Source of the DNA: Afipia carboxidovorans OM5
Lineage (GTDB): Bacteria; Pseudomonadota; Alphaproteobacteria; Rhizobiales; Xanthobacteraceae
Direction of reading: 5' to 3'
DNA: 64,000 nucleotides
NCBI RefSeq assembly: GCF_000218565.1
Contig: NC_015684.1
Coordinates: 2,356,001-2,420,000 of the forward strand
A program made the position numbers and the translations under genes. The notes beneath the pieces are model-generated. The model was not told the origin of the DNA, did no database searches, and saw only the letters and a list, made by a program, of their open reading frames with translations. Positions 1-7,912 of the stretch are shown here, piece after piece. Position 1 is the stretch's first letter. Each line of letters opens with the position of its first letter.

Positions 1-1666
1 TGGTTTCGGCGAAGAACGAAATGCCCAGGCGGTCGTCGGTCTTGAACGTGAGGTTCGAGAGGTCCTCAACATGCCCCTTCAAGGTGCGGACCCAGCCCTT
101 GTCCGACACCACAACGGTAATCGGCTCCCGCTCGACGAAGGCTTCCTCTAATGTGGCAAGATCGTGTTCAGGCGCATTGGCGAACTGGGTGCGGCGTTTG
201 CCGAGCGGGGTCTTCGGCCCGAACAGGTCGCGGACCTTTTTGACCTGCTCGGAGACCTTCTTCCACTGCTCCTCCTCGGAGGCCAGCACTGCCTTGATGC
301 CTTTCAGCTCCGTGCGGAGGTTCTTGTCCTCCCCACGGATCTCCATTTCCTCGAGCTTGCGCAAATTGCGCAGCCGCATGTTGAGAATGGAGTCGGCCTG
401 CAGGTCGGTGAGCTTGAAGGTGCGGATCAGCACCGGCTTCGGCTCGTCCTCGGTGCGGATGATCTTGATGACCTTGTCGAGGTTGAGATAGGCGATCAGG
501 TAACCGCCCAGCACTTCGAGCCGGTGCTCGATCTGGTTCTTGCGATGGTTGGAGCGGCGCACCAGCACGTCGCGCAGATGATCGAGCCATTCGCGCAGAC
601 ACTCGGCAAGGCCGAGCACCTTGGGCACCCGGCCCTTCACCAGCACGTTGAGATTCAGCGGAATCCGGCTCTCGAGGTCGGTCTGCTTGAACAACGTCTC
701 CATCAGCACTTCGGGATCGACGTTCTTCGACTTCGGCTCGATGACGATGCGAATGTCTTCCGCCGATTCATCGCGGATGTCGCCGACGAGGTGCAACTTC
801 TTCTCGTTGAGCAGTTCGGCGATGCGCTCGATCAGCCGCGACTTCTGCACCAGCCACGGAATTTCGGTGACGACGATGTGCCAGGTGCCGCGCGCGCCAT
901 CTTCCTGATGCCACTTCGCGCGCACGCGGAAGGCACCACGGCCCGTATTATAGGCCTCGGCAATCGACTCCTGCCCGTCCACGACGATGCCGCCGGTCGG
1001 GAAGTCCGGTCCCTTGACGTAACGTAGGAGGCCCTGCGTCTTGGTCGCGGGCTTGGCAATGAGATGCAGCGCGGCGTCGCAAAGCTCGGCTGCATTGTGC
1101 GGCGGGATCGCCGTTGCCATGCCGACCGCGATGCCCTGCGCACCGTTGGCGAGCAGATTCGGGAAGCCGCCCGGCAGGACGGTCGGCTCCTTGTCGCTGC
1201 CGTCGTAGCTCGGACGAAACTCGACCGCGTCCTCGTCGAGCCCTTCGAGCAGCAGGCGCGCGACGTCGGTCAGGCGCGATTCGGTGTAGCGCATGGCGGC
1301 GGGGTTATCGCCGTCGATGTTGCCGAAATTGCCCTGTCCGTCGACCAGCGGATAGCGCGAGGAGAAATCCTGGGCGAGGCGCACCAGCGCGTCATAGATC
1401 GCCTGATCGCCGTGGGGATGGAATCCGCCCATCACGTCGCCGACGATCTTGGCGGACTTCTTGAACGGCGAACTCGGATCGAGCCGCAACAGCCGCATGC
1501 CGTAGAGGATGCGCCGGTGAACCGGCTTCAGCCCGTCGCGTGCATCCGGCAGCGCCCGGTGCATGATGGTGGAGAGCGCATAAGCGAGGTAGCGCTCTTC
1601 CAGCGCCTCGCGTAGCGCGACTTCCTGCACGTCCTGCGGCTCAGGAGGAATCAGTGTCTTGCCCAT
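1..1666 (-). CDS. parC: DNA topoisomerase IV subunit A, partial at left window edge
   Basis: Breakage-reunion subunit of topoisomerase IV, which decatenates daughter chromosomes together with ParE. The reverse strand reads from ATG at 1666 (protein starts MGKTLIPPEPQDVQEVAL) without a stop to the window edge, giving about 555 residues; the C-terminal part lies outside. The winged-helix region contains RYTESRL with the catalytic tyrosine near residue 130, preceded by the GyrA/ParC signatures DARDGLKPVHRRILYGM and FHPHGDQAIYDALVR. ParC rather than GyrA is favoured by this N-terminus and by the nearby recO, which is a common alphaproteobacterial arrangement. The start has an upstream GGAG-like site. 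The call is secure at family level; ParC versus GyrA rests on the N-terminal sequence because the C-terminal domain is missing. Confidence 0.93.
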   Translation of the reverse strand, partial: MGKTLIPPEPQDVQEVALREALEERYLAYALSTIMHRALPDARDGLKPVHRRILYGMRLLRLDPSSPFKKSAKIVGDVMGGFHPHGDQAIYDALVRLAQDFSSRYPLVDGQGNFGNIDGDNPAAMRYTESRLTDVARLLLEGLDEDAVEFRPSYDGSDKEPTVLPGGFPNLLANGAQGIAVGMATAIPPHNAAELCDAALHLIAKPATKTQGLLRYVKGPDFPTGGIVVDGQESIAEAYNTGRGAFRVRAKWHQEDGARGTWHIVVTEIPWLVQKSRLIERIAELLNEKKLHLVGDIRDESAEDIRIVIEPKSKNVDPEVLMETLFKQTDLESRIPLNLNVLVKGRVPKVLGLAECLREWLDHLRDVLVRRSNHRKNQIEHRLEVLGGYLIAYLNLDKVIKIIRTEDEPKPVLIRTFKLTDLQADSILNMRLRNLRKLEEMEIRGEDKNLRTELKGIKAVLASEEEQWKKVSEQVKKVRDLFGPKTPLGKRRTQFANAPEHDLATLEEAFVEREPITVVVSDKGWVRTLKGHVEDLSNLTFKTDDRLGISFFAET

Positions 1667-1851
1667 GCCGCAGGGGTTAACGCCTCATCCGGGGCGGGAC
1701 AAGGACGAACCGCGGGCCGCTCCTCACCCGGAAGCGCCCCACCGCTGAATTTTCTGTGGCGAATCGCCCTGATATCGTCACAGGGTTTGGGTTCCATGGA
1801 ACAATCAGCGGCGCGGACGGGTTGCCGCGTGACACTTTGAGGAGGAAGAGA

Positions 1852-2130
1852 ATGCATCGTCTTGCTCTGGCGGTCATCGCCGCCGTTGCTATCGCGGGCG
1901 CCGCGACCCTTGGCACCCCCCGTGCCGAGGCCATGACCCTGCCCGGCATCACCCACGCTCCGGCCAGCCAGGCCCAAGACGTGGCGCTGGTCTGCCGCCG
2001 GGTCTGGAACGGCTACCGCTGGGTGCGAAGCTGCTACCGCACCGGCCCGCGCTACTACGCGCCGCGCCCCTACTACCGGCCCCATTATCGGCCGTACCGG
2101 CCGCATTACTACCGCCATCGGTTTTACTGA
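1852..2130 (+). CDS. small exported Tyr/Arg/Pro-rich protein
   Basis: Predicted 92-residue secreted protein of unknown function. Residues 1-27 form a signal peptide (MHRLALAV, a hydrophobic core, then PRAEA before cleavage). The mature part of about 65 residues has two cysteines (VCRRVWNGYRWVRSC) and a tail of alternating Tyr, Arg, Pro and His. A strong GGAGG site lies about 7 nt before the chosen ATG, so the longer frame from 1756 is rejected. A good hairpin terminator follows directly, and the gene is divergent from parC, so it is probably a single-gene unit. Similar short proteins with basic, aromatic tails are common in Bradyrhizobium relatives, but no role can be read from the sequence. 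Confidence 0.78.
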   Translation: MHRLALAVIAAVAIAGAATLGTPRAEAMTLPGITHAPASQAQDVALVCRRVWNGYRWVRSCYRTGPRYYAPRPYYRPHYRPYRPHYYRHRFY

Positions 2131-2153
2131 TCGCTCGCCTGTCGAGCATCCGA

Positions 2154-2180
2154 AACGGGCCGGTTCGCCGGCCCGTTTTT
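2154..2180 (+). terminator. rho-independent terminator after the small exported protein
   Basis: Perfect 9-bp stem AACGGGCCGG/CCGGCCCGTT with a TTCG loop, followed by a run of T. It lies 24 nt after the stop codon of the small secreted protein and just before the convergent recO gene, so it may serve both strands. Confidence 0.85.
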
Positions 2181-2203
2181 ATGGGCGGTAGAAAACTGAA
2201 ACT

Positions 2204-2953
2204 TCACTCCGCGGCGAGCGTCACCCGCGAGCGCGCCACCGCCGCGATGAAGCCGGCCCGCGCGTCGGAATGCGCCTGTCCGCGTGGCTCCAGCACATTG
2301 CGCAACAAAAACATCCCAGTGAGGCGGAAGCCTTCCATGATGTCGGCCTCGCCGTCGGGGCTGCTCTCCTCATTCCCGGCGCGCAGAAACGCCGGGAGCG
2401 GCAGCAGCCGTTCGCGCCAGGGCTCGCCCGCCGAGCGCGACACCGCGCAACCGGATTTCGGCGAGACGTAGATGAGATCGGTGTGCGTGCCCGTCGCCGC
2501 GCAGCAGGAGAGATCGAGGCCGAAACCCAACTCTTCCAGCATCGCCATCTCGAAGCGTACGACATGGGTCGCGGCAATAACGGGATCGTCGAAATCCTCG
2601 AGGATCGCCTCGAACTGCTCGTAGATGCCGTCATGGGGCGCGCGCTCGGGCAACAGCCGCGCCAGCGCCGCCAGATGGGTGATGCCGTAAGCGGCATGCG
2701 AATAGCTGAGCATGGTTGCCGCGCGCAGCCGCGTGCCTTCCAAGGCGTAATAGCCGAGATGTTCGTCGAGCCGCGCACGCCAGACCGCGCCGACCGAATT
2801 GCCCGGCTGCAACAGCGGCCGCATCCGCGTGCCCGCCCCCCCGCGCACGAGACCGAGGTGACGGCCGTGGCTGCGCGTCAGCAACTCGACGATGGCGTTT
2901 GCTTCGCCATGCCGCCGCGTGCCGAGAATAATGCCGTCGTCCGTCCACTCCAT
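2204..2953 (-). CDS. recO: DNA repair protein RecO
   Basis: RecO helps load RecA on SSB-coated single-stranded DNA in the RecFOR pathway. The 249-residue product begins MEWTDDGIILGTRRHGE, the usual OB-fold start of RecO, followed by the helical C-terminal domain (AALARLLPERAPHDGIYEQF), and its length is typical. CxxC zinc-finger pairs seen in some RecO proteins are only partly present here (one CC in the middle). It is the distal gene of the rnc-era side of the block, 52 nt after an unknown gene, and converges with the small secreted protein gene. Confidence 0.93.
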   Translation of the reverse strand: MEWTDDGIILGTRRHGEANAIVELLTRSHGRHLGLVRGGAGTRMRPLLQPGNSVGAVWRARLDEHLGYYALEGTRLRAATMLSYSHAAYGITHLAALARLLPERAPHDGIYEQFEAILEDFDDPVIAATHVVRFEMAMLEELGFGLDLSCCAATGTHTDLIYVSPKSGCAVSRSAGEPWRERLLPLPAFLRAGNEESSPDGEADIMEGFRLTGMFLLRNVLEPRGQAHSDARAGFIAAVARSRVTLAAE

Positions 2954-3005
2954 GAATCAATCTTACACGATCCGGCCCGTTCCGTCCGGGTGATGCCGCC
3001 GTGCG

Positions 3006-3464
3006 TTACGCCCGCAGATCGACCGCGGACACCATGCCCTGCACGCGCTGAAGCGCCGCCATGGCCTGCGCCAGCGCCGCCTCGCCGGCGTCGTCGTGCC
3101 GCCAGCGCGCCCCGGCAACGCCTTCGCGCAGTTTGGCGAACACATCAATCGGCGTCGCGTCGATCTGCTCACCTTCAGCTTTGGAGAGCGGTGTTCCATC
3201 GACCCGCAGGCGCGCCTCCGGCGGCGCCATGATGCCAAGGAGGCTGCTGGTCTCGTGCAGATCGAGATCGCCGCTGCGGATCAGCCGGTTCACCGCCTCG
3301 CGCAGCTCGCCCGGCGAGATATTGGAGAAATCGTAGCGGCGCGTGCCGGACGCTTCTGGTGAGGCTGTGGACGTGGCCGTGTCCTGCCCCTCCTGCCGCG
3401 GCGAGGCATTCGTTCCCGACACGAGCCGCGCACCGAAAGCCGCTATCGCCGACTGAACCTGCAT
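3006..3464 (-). CDS. conserved hypothetical protein between era and recO
   Basis: 152 residues with no recognised domain. The N-terminal 45 residues are low-complexity (Gln, Ser, Thr, Ala), then a folded-looking stretch begins at TRRYDFSNISPGELREAVN and runs through a helix-rich LIRSGDLDLHETSSLLGIM segment to the C-terminal end AVDLRA. No signal peptide or membrane segment. Its location in the housekeeping block, on the same strand and 52 nt before recO, suggests co-transcription. The phrase pattern around 'ISPGELREAVNRLIRSG' resembles small flagellar or regulatory proteins, but this is too weak to name a function. Confidence 0.7.
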   Translation of the reverse strand: MQVQSAIAAFGARLVSGTNASPRQEGQDTATSTASPEASGTRRYDFSNISPGELREAVNRLIRSGDLDLHETSSLLGIMAPPEARLRVDGTPLSKAEGEQIDATPIDVFAKLREGVAGARWRHDDAGEAALAQAMAALQRVQGMVSAVDLRA

Positions 3465-3603
3465 TCCCGCCCTCTCCGTCCCGTATCAGGGCTTTCAAGC
3501 AAGTCCAGCGCCAGCGAAAAACGCCTGCGGCTTCAATGATGGCGGTATGGATCGGTCGCCGCTCGGGCGGCAGATTTTGCCAGCACGGCAGTTTCTGCGG
3601 CGG

Positions 3604-3990
3604 CTAGACGAACCAGCCGCGCGCATCGCCGGTGAACGACAGCCGCAGCCCGACCATGGTGAGCGCGGCCGATGCGGCATCGATCACGGTGACAAGCGAC
3701 CAGCCTTCCTGATTGAGGATGCCGATCAGGGTGAGCACCGAGAGGCCGAGCGCCATCACCAGAAGCCAGCGCGCCCAGTTGCGGCGCTGGCGCGCGGCGA
3801 GCCACACCAGATGGCAGAGCAGCAGGATCAGGCTTGCCGACATCAGCGCCGACATTGCGATCACCGACTCCGGCACATCCTCCGGAATGGTCCGGAATGG
3901 AAACGACAACGTGTCGACGAGAAGCGAGGCGTAGAGACAGATCTCGAACCGCCGCACGTTCTCCGGCACCACGATCTCATCGCCCCTCAT
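3604..3990 (-). CDS. four-helix integral membrane protein, unknown function
   Basis: 128 residues from the ATG that overlaps the era stop as ATGA, which argues for translational coupling and against the longer frame starting inside era. Four hydrophobic segments can be seen: about residues 17-35, 43-66, 72-91 and 97-115, separated by short basic loops such as ARQRRNWARW. No catalytic motif is visible. Being the immediate downstream partner of era suggests a co-transcribed membrane protein, but no function can be assigned from the sequence. Confidence 0.75.
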   Translation of the reverse strand: MRGDEIVVPENVRRFEICLYASLLVDTLSFPFRTIPEDVPESVIAMSALMSASLILLLCHLVWLAARQRRNWARWLLVMALGLSVLTLIGILNQEGWSLVTVIDAASAALTMVGLRLSFTGDARGWFV

Positions 3991-4913
3991 TCCTTCGGAA
4001 ACTCCAGTCCCATTTCGCGATAACGCTCCGGGTCGTCGCCCCAATTGTCGCGCACCTTGACGAACAGAAACAGATGCACGGGCTGGCCGACAATCTCGGC
4101 GATCTCCTTGCGCGCATCGGCGCCGATCGCTTTGATGGTGGCCCCGCCCTTGCCCAGCACGATCTTGCGCTGGCTGTCGCGCTCGACAAAAATCGTCTGC
4201 TCGATGCGGACCGACCCGTTGCGCATTTCCTTCCAGCTCTCGGTTTCCACCGTCGACTGGTAGGGCAATTCCTGATGCAGGTTGCGATAGATTTTCTCGC
4301 GGGTGATTTCCGCCGCGAGATGACGCAGCGGCGCATCCGACATCTGATCTTCGGGATAGAGATACGGCCCCTCCGGCATCGCGGCCGCAAGCGCACGGCG
4401 CAGATCGTCGACACCGTCACCCGACAGCGCCGCGACCATGAAGGTTTCGCGGAACGCGATCCGCTCGTTGGCGCGCTGCGCGAGTGCCAGCAGTTTCTCG
4501 CGCGCGACAAGGTCGATCTTGTTGATGACGAGAAATTTCGGATGCTTCACGGCTTCGAGCTTGGTGAAGATCGCCTCGGCTTCCTCGTCCAGACCCGCGC
4601 GCGCATCGAGCAGCACGCAGACCATGTCGGCATCATGCGCGCCGCTCCAGGCGGTCGAGACCATCGCGCGGTCGAGCCTGCGCTTCGGTGTAAAGATGCC
4701 GGGTGTATCGACCAGCACGATCTGCGCATTGCCCTCGACGACGATGCCGCGGATCAGCGCGCGCGTCGTCTGCACCTTGCGCGAGACGATCGTGACCTTC
4801 GAGCCGACGAGGGCGTTGACGAGCGTCGACTTGCCGACATTGGGCGCGCCGATCAGCGCGACAAAGCCGCAACGGGTGGGGTGCGCCTGTTCCTCAGGCA
4901 TATTGTCAGGCAT
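3987..4913 (-). CDS. era: GTPase Era
   Basis: Ribosome-assembly GTPase that binds the 3' end of 16S rRNA near maturation. The 308-residue product has the G1 loop GAPNVGKST (about 22-30), a TTRA segment in switch I, G3 DTPG, G4 NKID and a C-terminal KH domain around IVLGKGGATIKAIG followed by RDNWG. Length and domain order are standard. It sits 7 nt downstream of rnc, and its stop overlaps the next membrane-protein gene. Two in-frame ATGs, four codons apart, could serve as start; the upstream one is used. Confidence 0.97.
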   Translation of the reverse strand: MPDNMPEEQAHPTRCGFVALIGAPNVGKSTLVNALVGSKVTIVSRKVQTTRALIRGIVVEGNAQIVLVDTPGIFTPKRRLDRAMVSTAWSGAHDADMVCVLLDARAGLDEEAEAIFTKLEAVKHPKFLVINKIDLVAREKLLALAQRANERIAFRETFMVAALSGDGVDDLRRALAAAMPEGPYLYPEDQMSDAPLRHLAAEITREKIYRNLHQELPYQSTVETESWKEMRNGSVRIEQTIFVERDSQRKIVLGKGGATIKAIGADARKEIAEIVGQPVHLFLFVKVRDNWGDDPERYREMGLEFPKE

Positions 4914-4920
4914 CCTTTGT

Positions 4921-5787
4921 TCAGGCGTCCTTGCCGCCGGTCACGCCTTCGCGGTTCAACAAGGCAGACGCCGCCGCCTTTTCCGCCGCGCGTTTGCTGG
5001 AGCCGATGCCCTCCGCCGAGGCAAGCCCCGGCAGATCGACCGCGACGCGGAAACGCGGATCATGATGCGGGCCGGTACGCTCGACCTCGCGATAGACCGG
5101 CGTCGGCAGACCCTTGCCCTGCGCCCATTCCTGCAAAATGGTTTTCGGATCGCGCAACGGCCGCACCGGGCGGCGCATGCGCTCGGTCCAGTTGCTCAGC
5201 ACGAACTGCTCGGCTGCGTCATAGCCGCCGTCGAGGAAGATCGCGCCGATCACCGCTTCGCAGATATCGCCGACGATGGAGTTGCGTAGCCGCGCACCGA
5301 CACCCGCGCCCACCGTGCCGAGCTTGATGTTCTCGTGCAGGCCGAGCGACTTCGCGACATCGACGCAGGCTTCCTTGCGTACGAGATCGGCAAGGCGCTT
5401 CGACATCTCGCCCTCGTCGGCCTTCGGGAAGGCGCCGTAGAGCATGTCCGAGACGATGAGGCCCAGCACATGGTCGCCGAGGAATTCGAGCCGCTGATAG
5501 CTGTCGGTGCGATTCTGCGACGGCTTGAGCGCCGAAACATGCGTCAGCGCGGTCTTGAGAAGATTTGGATTCTTGAAGGTGTGGCCGATGCGCTGTTCGA
5601 TCTCGCGCAAGAGCGCCTTGGCGCTCGGCCGCCGCACCTTCTTCGGCGAGGCTTCCGCGGCAGGCTGCTCCGCGACAACCGGCTGCTCCGGCACAGCCTT
5701 GCGCTCAGCCGCCTTCGTCGCCGCGGGCTTTGTTTCGGGCGGCTTGTCGTCCTGCACCTGCGCGATGCTCACGACTTCGTCTGTCAT
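4921..5787 (-). CDS. rnc: ribonuclease III
   Basis: Double-strand-specific endoribonuclease that processes rRNA precursors and structured mRNAs. The start at 5787 (MTDEVVSIAQ) overlaps the lepB stop as ATGA, so the 20-codon upstream extension is rejected. An acidic, Ala/Pro/Lys-rich leader of roughly 55 residues precedes the catalytic domain, which shows the signature RLEFLGDHVLG and the second acidic motif GDICEAVIGAIFLDGGY. The C-terminal dsRNA-binding domain carries GIGSSKRAAEKAAASALL. The N-terminal extension makes it longer (288 residues) than the approximately 226 of the E. coli enzyme. Confidence 0.96.
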   Translation of the reverse strand: MTDEVVSIAQVQDDKPPETKPAATKAAERKAVPEQPVVAEQPAAEASPKKVRRPSAKALLREIEQRIGHTFKNPNLLKTALTHVSALKPSQNRTDSYQRLEFLGDHVLGLIVSDMLYGAFPKADEGEMSKRLADLVRKEACVDVAKSLGLHENIKLGTVGAGVGARLRNSIVGDICEAVIGAIFLDGGYDAAEQFVLSNWTERMRRPVRPLRDPKTILQEWAQGKGLPTPVYREVERTGPHHDPRFRVAVDLPGLASAEGIGSSKRAAEKAAASALLNREGVTGGKDA

Positions 5788-6545
5788 CTCACGACCGAGA
5801 ACAGGCGGCCCCAGCGCACGCTGACGGGCCAGCGCCAGAACTGCCATGCCTGCTCGCCTCTATCGACGGAGAAGAAGATGAGTTGCGCGCGCCCGATCAG
5901 ATTCTGCTCGGGCACATAGCCGACGCCGGACATCACGCGGCTGTCGCTCGAATTGTCGCGGTTGTCGCCCATCATGAAGTAGTGCCCGTCCGGCACGACA
6001 TAAACCGCGGTGTTGTCGTAGAAGCCGTTATCGACGCAATCGAGCGTCTTGTAGCTCACGCCGTTCGGCAGCGTTTCCTGCCACTGCTTGACGCGCGCAG
6101 TCGCATCGCCCGAGCCGCAGGGATCCTCGCCGACATAATCGGCAACCCGCTCGCGCTTCACCGCGGCGTCGTTGATGAAGACCTGGCCTTCCTTCAACTG
6201 GATGCGGTCGCCCGGTAGTCCGATCACGCGCTTGATGTAGTCGATGTTGTCTTCACGCGGGAAACGGAACACGACGATATCGCCGCGCTCGGGTGCAGAG
6301 CCGAAGATACGGCCGGAGAACAGCGGCGGCGAGAACGGCAGCGAGTAATGGCTGTAGCCGTACGAGTATTTCGAGACGAACAGATAGTCGCCGACGAGCA
6401 GCGTCGACTCCATCGAGCCCGACGGGATGTTGAAGGGCTGGAACAGAAAGGTGCGGATTACCGCCGCGATGATGAGCGCATGGATGACGACGCGGATGGC
6501 CTCGCCGATTCCACCCTCGGATTTGGTGCCGGATGTCGCGCTCAT
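5784..6545 (-). CDS. lepB: signal peptidase I
   Basis: Inner-membrane serine/lysine protease that removes signal peptides from exported proteins. In the 253 residues, one N-terminal transmembrane helix (about 16-34) is followed by the catalytic-serine motif IPSGSMESTLLVGD, the lysine motif DYIKRVIGLPGD and the C-terminal box MMGDNRDNSSDSR. It lies in an overlapping chain with rnc. The 169 nt between its start and the acpS stop could hold an additional promoter, though no clear one was identified. Confidence 0.96.
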   Translation of the reverse strand: MSATSGTKSEGGIGEAIRVVIHALIIAAVIRTFLFQPFNIPSGSMESTLLVGDYLFVSKYSYGYSHYSLPFSPPLFSGRIFGSAPERGDIVVFRFPREDNIDYIKRVIGLPGDRIQLKEGQVFINDAAVKRERVADYVGEDPCGSGDATARVKQWQETLPNGVSYKTLDCVDNGFYDNTAVYVVPDGHYFMMGDNRDNSSDSRVMSGVGYVPEQNLIGRAQLIFFSVDRGEQAWQFWRWPVSVRWGRLFSVVR

Positions 6546-6714
6546 ACTGTCTCAAGTCCCTCGAAAAACAGGCGCGGCGATCGATCGAAGCACCTGCGCG
6601 GGTTTTAGACGCTTGCCGCATCGGGCGCAATCAAGTGCCGCCTGACAATCTGGCAAATAGTTGATATCTCTTTGGAAATAGAGCCAGAGAGAAATTTCCC
6701 CGGCGGTTCCGCCG

Positions 6715-7128
6715 CTACCCCCTGGGAAGCGCGGAAATGATGACAAAGGCCTGTGCCGTGGGCCAATCATCGGTAATCGTGAGGTCGATCCGGGCTTCAT
6801 GGCCGGGCGGCAGCAGTGATTCGAGTCGCACCAGCGCGCCCCCGGTGAGCTGCATGGTCGGCCGGCCGCCGGGCAGGTTCACCACCCCCATGTCGCGCCA
6901 CCAGACCCCCTGACGGATGCCGGTGCCGAGCGCCTTGGCGCAGGCCTCCTTGGCGGCGAAGCGCTTGGCATAGGTTGCAACCCACGCGCGAGGCGCTTTC
7001 GCCCTGCGCTCCGCCTTGGCCTGCTCGGCCTCCGTGAAAATGCGGTCGATGAAGCGCGCGCCGTGACGCTCGATCACCTCCTGGACCCGGCGGATATCGA
7101 TGGTGTCGGACCCGATTCCGAGAATCAT
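6715..7128 (-). CDS. acpS: holo-[acyl-carrier-protein] synthase
   Basis: Transfers 4'-phosphopantetheine from CoA to acyl carrier protein. The 137-residue product starts at the ATG overlapping the pdxJ stop (ATGA); the longer frame is a pdxJ shadow. Signature elements are GIGSDTIDIRR at the N-terminus with the metal-binding aspartate, and KRFAAKEACAKALGTG with the metal-binding glutamate. Length is normal for the AcpS family. pdxJ-acpS pairing is very common in proteobacteria. Confidence 0.96.
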   Translation of the reverse strand: MILGIGSDTIDIRRVQEVIERHGARFIDRIFTEAEQAKAERRAKAPRAWVATYAKRFAAKEACAKALGTGIRQGVWWRDMGVVNLPGGRPTMQLTGGALVRLESLLPPGHEARIDLTITDDWPTAQAFVIISALPRG

Positions 7129-7895
7129 GCCTGCCCCACGTTGGATTCCGCTTTGGCCCGGCCGCGTGCCATCGCCGCGCGCATGGTTCCGATCGCCTGC
7201 TTCAGGCCGACGAACAGCGCCTCCCCCATCAGGAAGTGACCGATGTTGAGTTCGACGATCTGCGGCAGCGCCGCAATCGTCTCGGCGCTCGCATAGTCGA
7301 GACCGTGGCCCGCATGGACTTCGAGCCCGAGCGAATGCGCAAGCTTCGCGCCTTCGACGATGCGCTTCCACTCGGCGTCCGCCTTGCTGCTTCCCGCTAT
7401 GAGCGCATCGCACCACGTGCCGGTGTGCAGTTCGATCACCGGCGCTTTCAACTGCGCCGCCATTTCGATCTGCTCACGATCAGGCGAGATGAACAGCGAA
7501 GTGCGGATGCCGGCGGCATTGAATTGCGCGATCGCGGGCGCAAGCGTCCCCTGCTGACCGACGACATCGAGACCGCCTTCCGTGGTGATCTCCAGTCGCC
7601 GCTCCGGCACGAGGCATACCGCATGCGGCTTGGTGGCGAGCGCGATCCCGATCATCTCCCCGGTCGCGCCCATCTCGAAATTCAGCGGCTTGGAAATCTC
7701 GCGCTTCAGCCGCGCCATATCGTCGTCGCGGATATGACGGCGATCCTCGCGCAGATGCGCGGTGATGCCATCGGCTCCGGCTTCGATCGCGAGCAGCGCC
7801 GCGCGCACCGGATCGGGCAGAAGGCCGCCGCGCGCGTTACGCAGCGTGGCAACATGATCGACATTGACCCCAAGGCGGAGCGGCGGAACAGACAT
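7125..7895 (-). CDS. pdxJ: pyridoxine 5'-phosphate synthase
   Basis: Condenses 1-deoxyxylulose 5-phosphate with 3-amino-2-oxopropyl phosphate to form pyridoxine 5'-phosphate in the DXP-dependent vitamin B6 pathway. The 256-residue TIM barrel shows the family start LRLGVNVDHVATLRNARGG, HLREDRRHI, and the C-terminal glycine-rich phosphate site VHAGHGLDY and ELNIGHFLMGEALF. It is 17 nt downstream of relA and overlaps acpS. Confidence 0.97.
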   Translation of the reverse strand: MSVPPLRLGVNVDHVATLRNARGGLLPDPVRAALLAIEAGADGITAHLREDRRHIRDDDMARLKREISKPLNFEMGATGEMIGIALATKPHAVCLVPERRLEITTEGGLDVVGQQGTLAPAIAQFNAAGIRTSLFISPDREQIEMAAQLKAPVIELHTGTWCDALIAGSSKADAEWKRIVEGAKLAHSLGLEVHAGHGLDYASAETIAALPQIVELNIGHFLMGEALFVGLKQAIGTMRAAMARGRAKAESNVGQA

Positions 7896-7912
7896 CGCGA
7901 TGATCCGAAAGG

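Noticed and set aside
3834..5327. A 497-residue plus-strand frame across era and rnc
   Set aside because: It is antisense to two complete, well-conserved genes and shows Arg/His-rich shadow composition.
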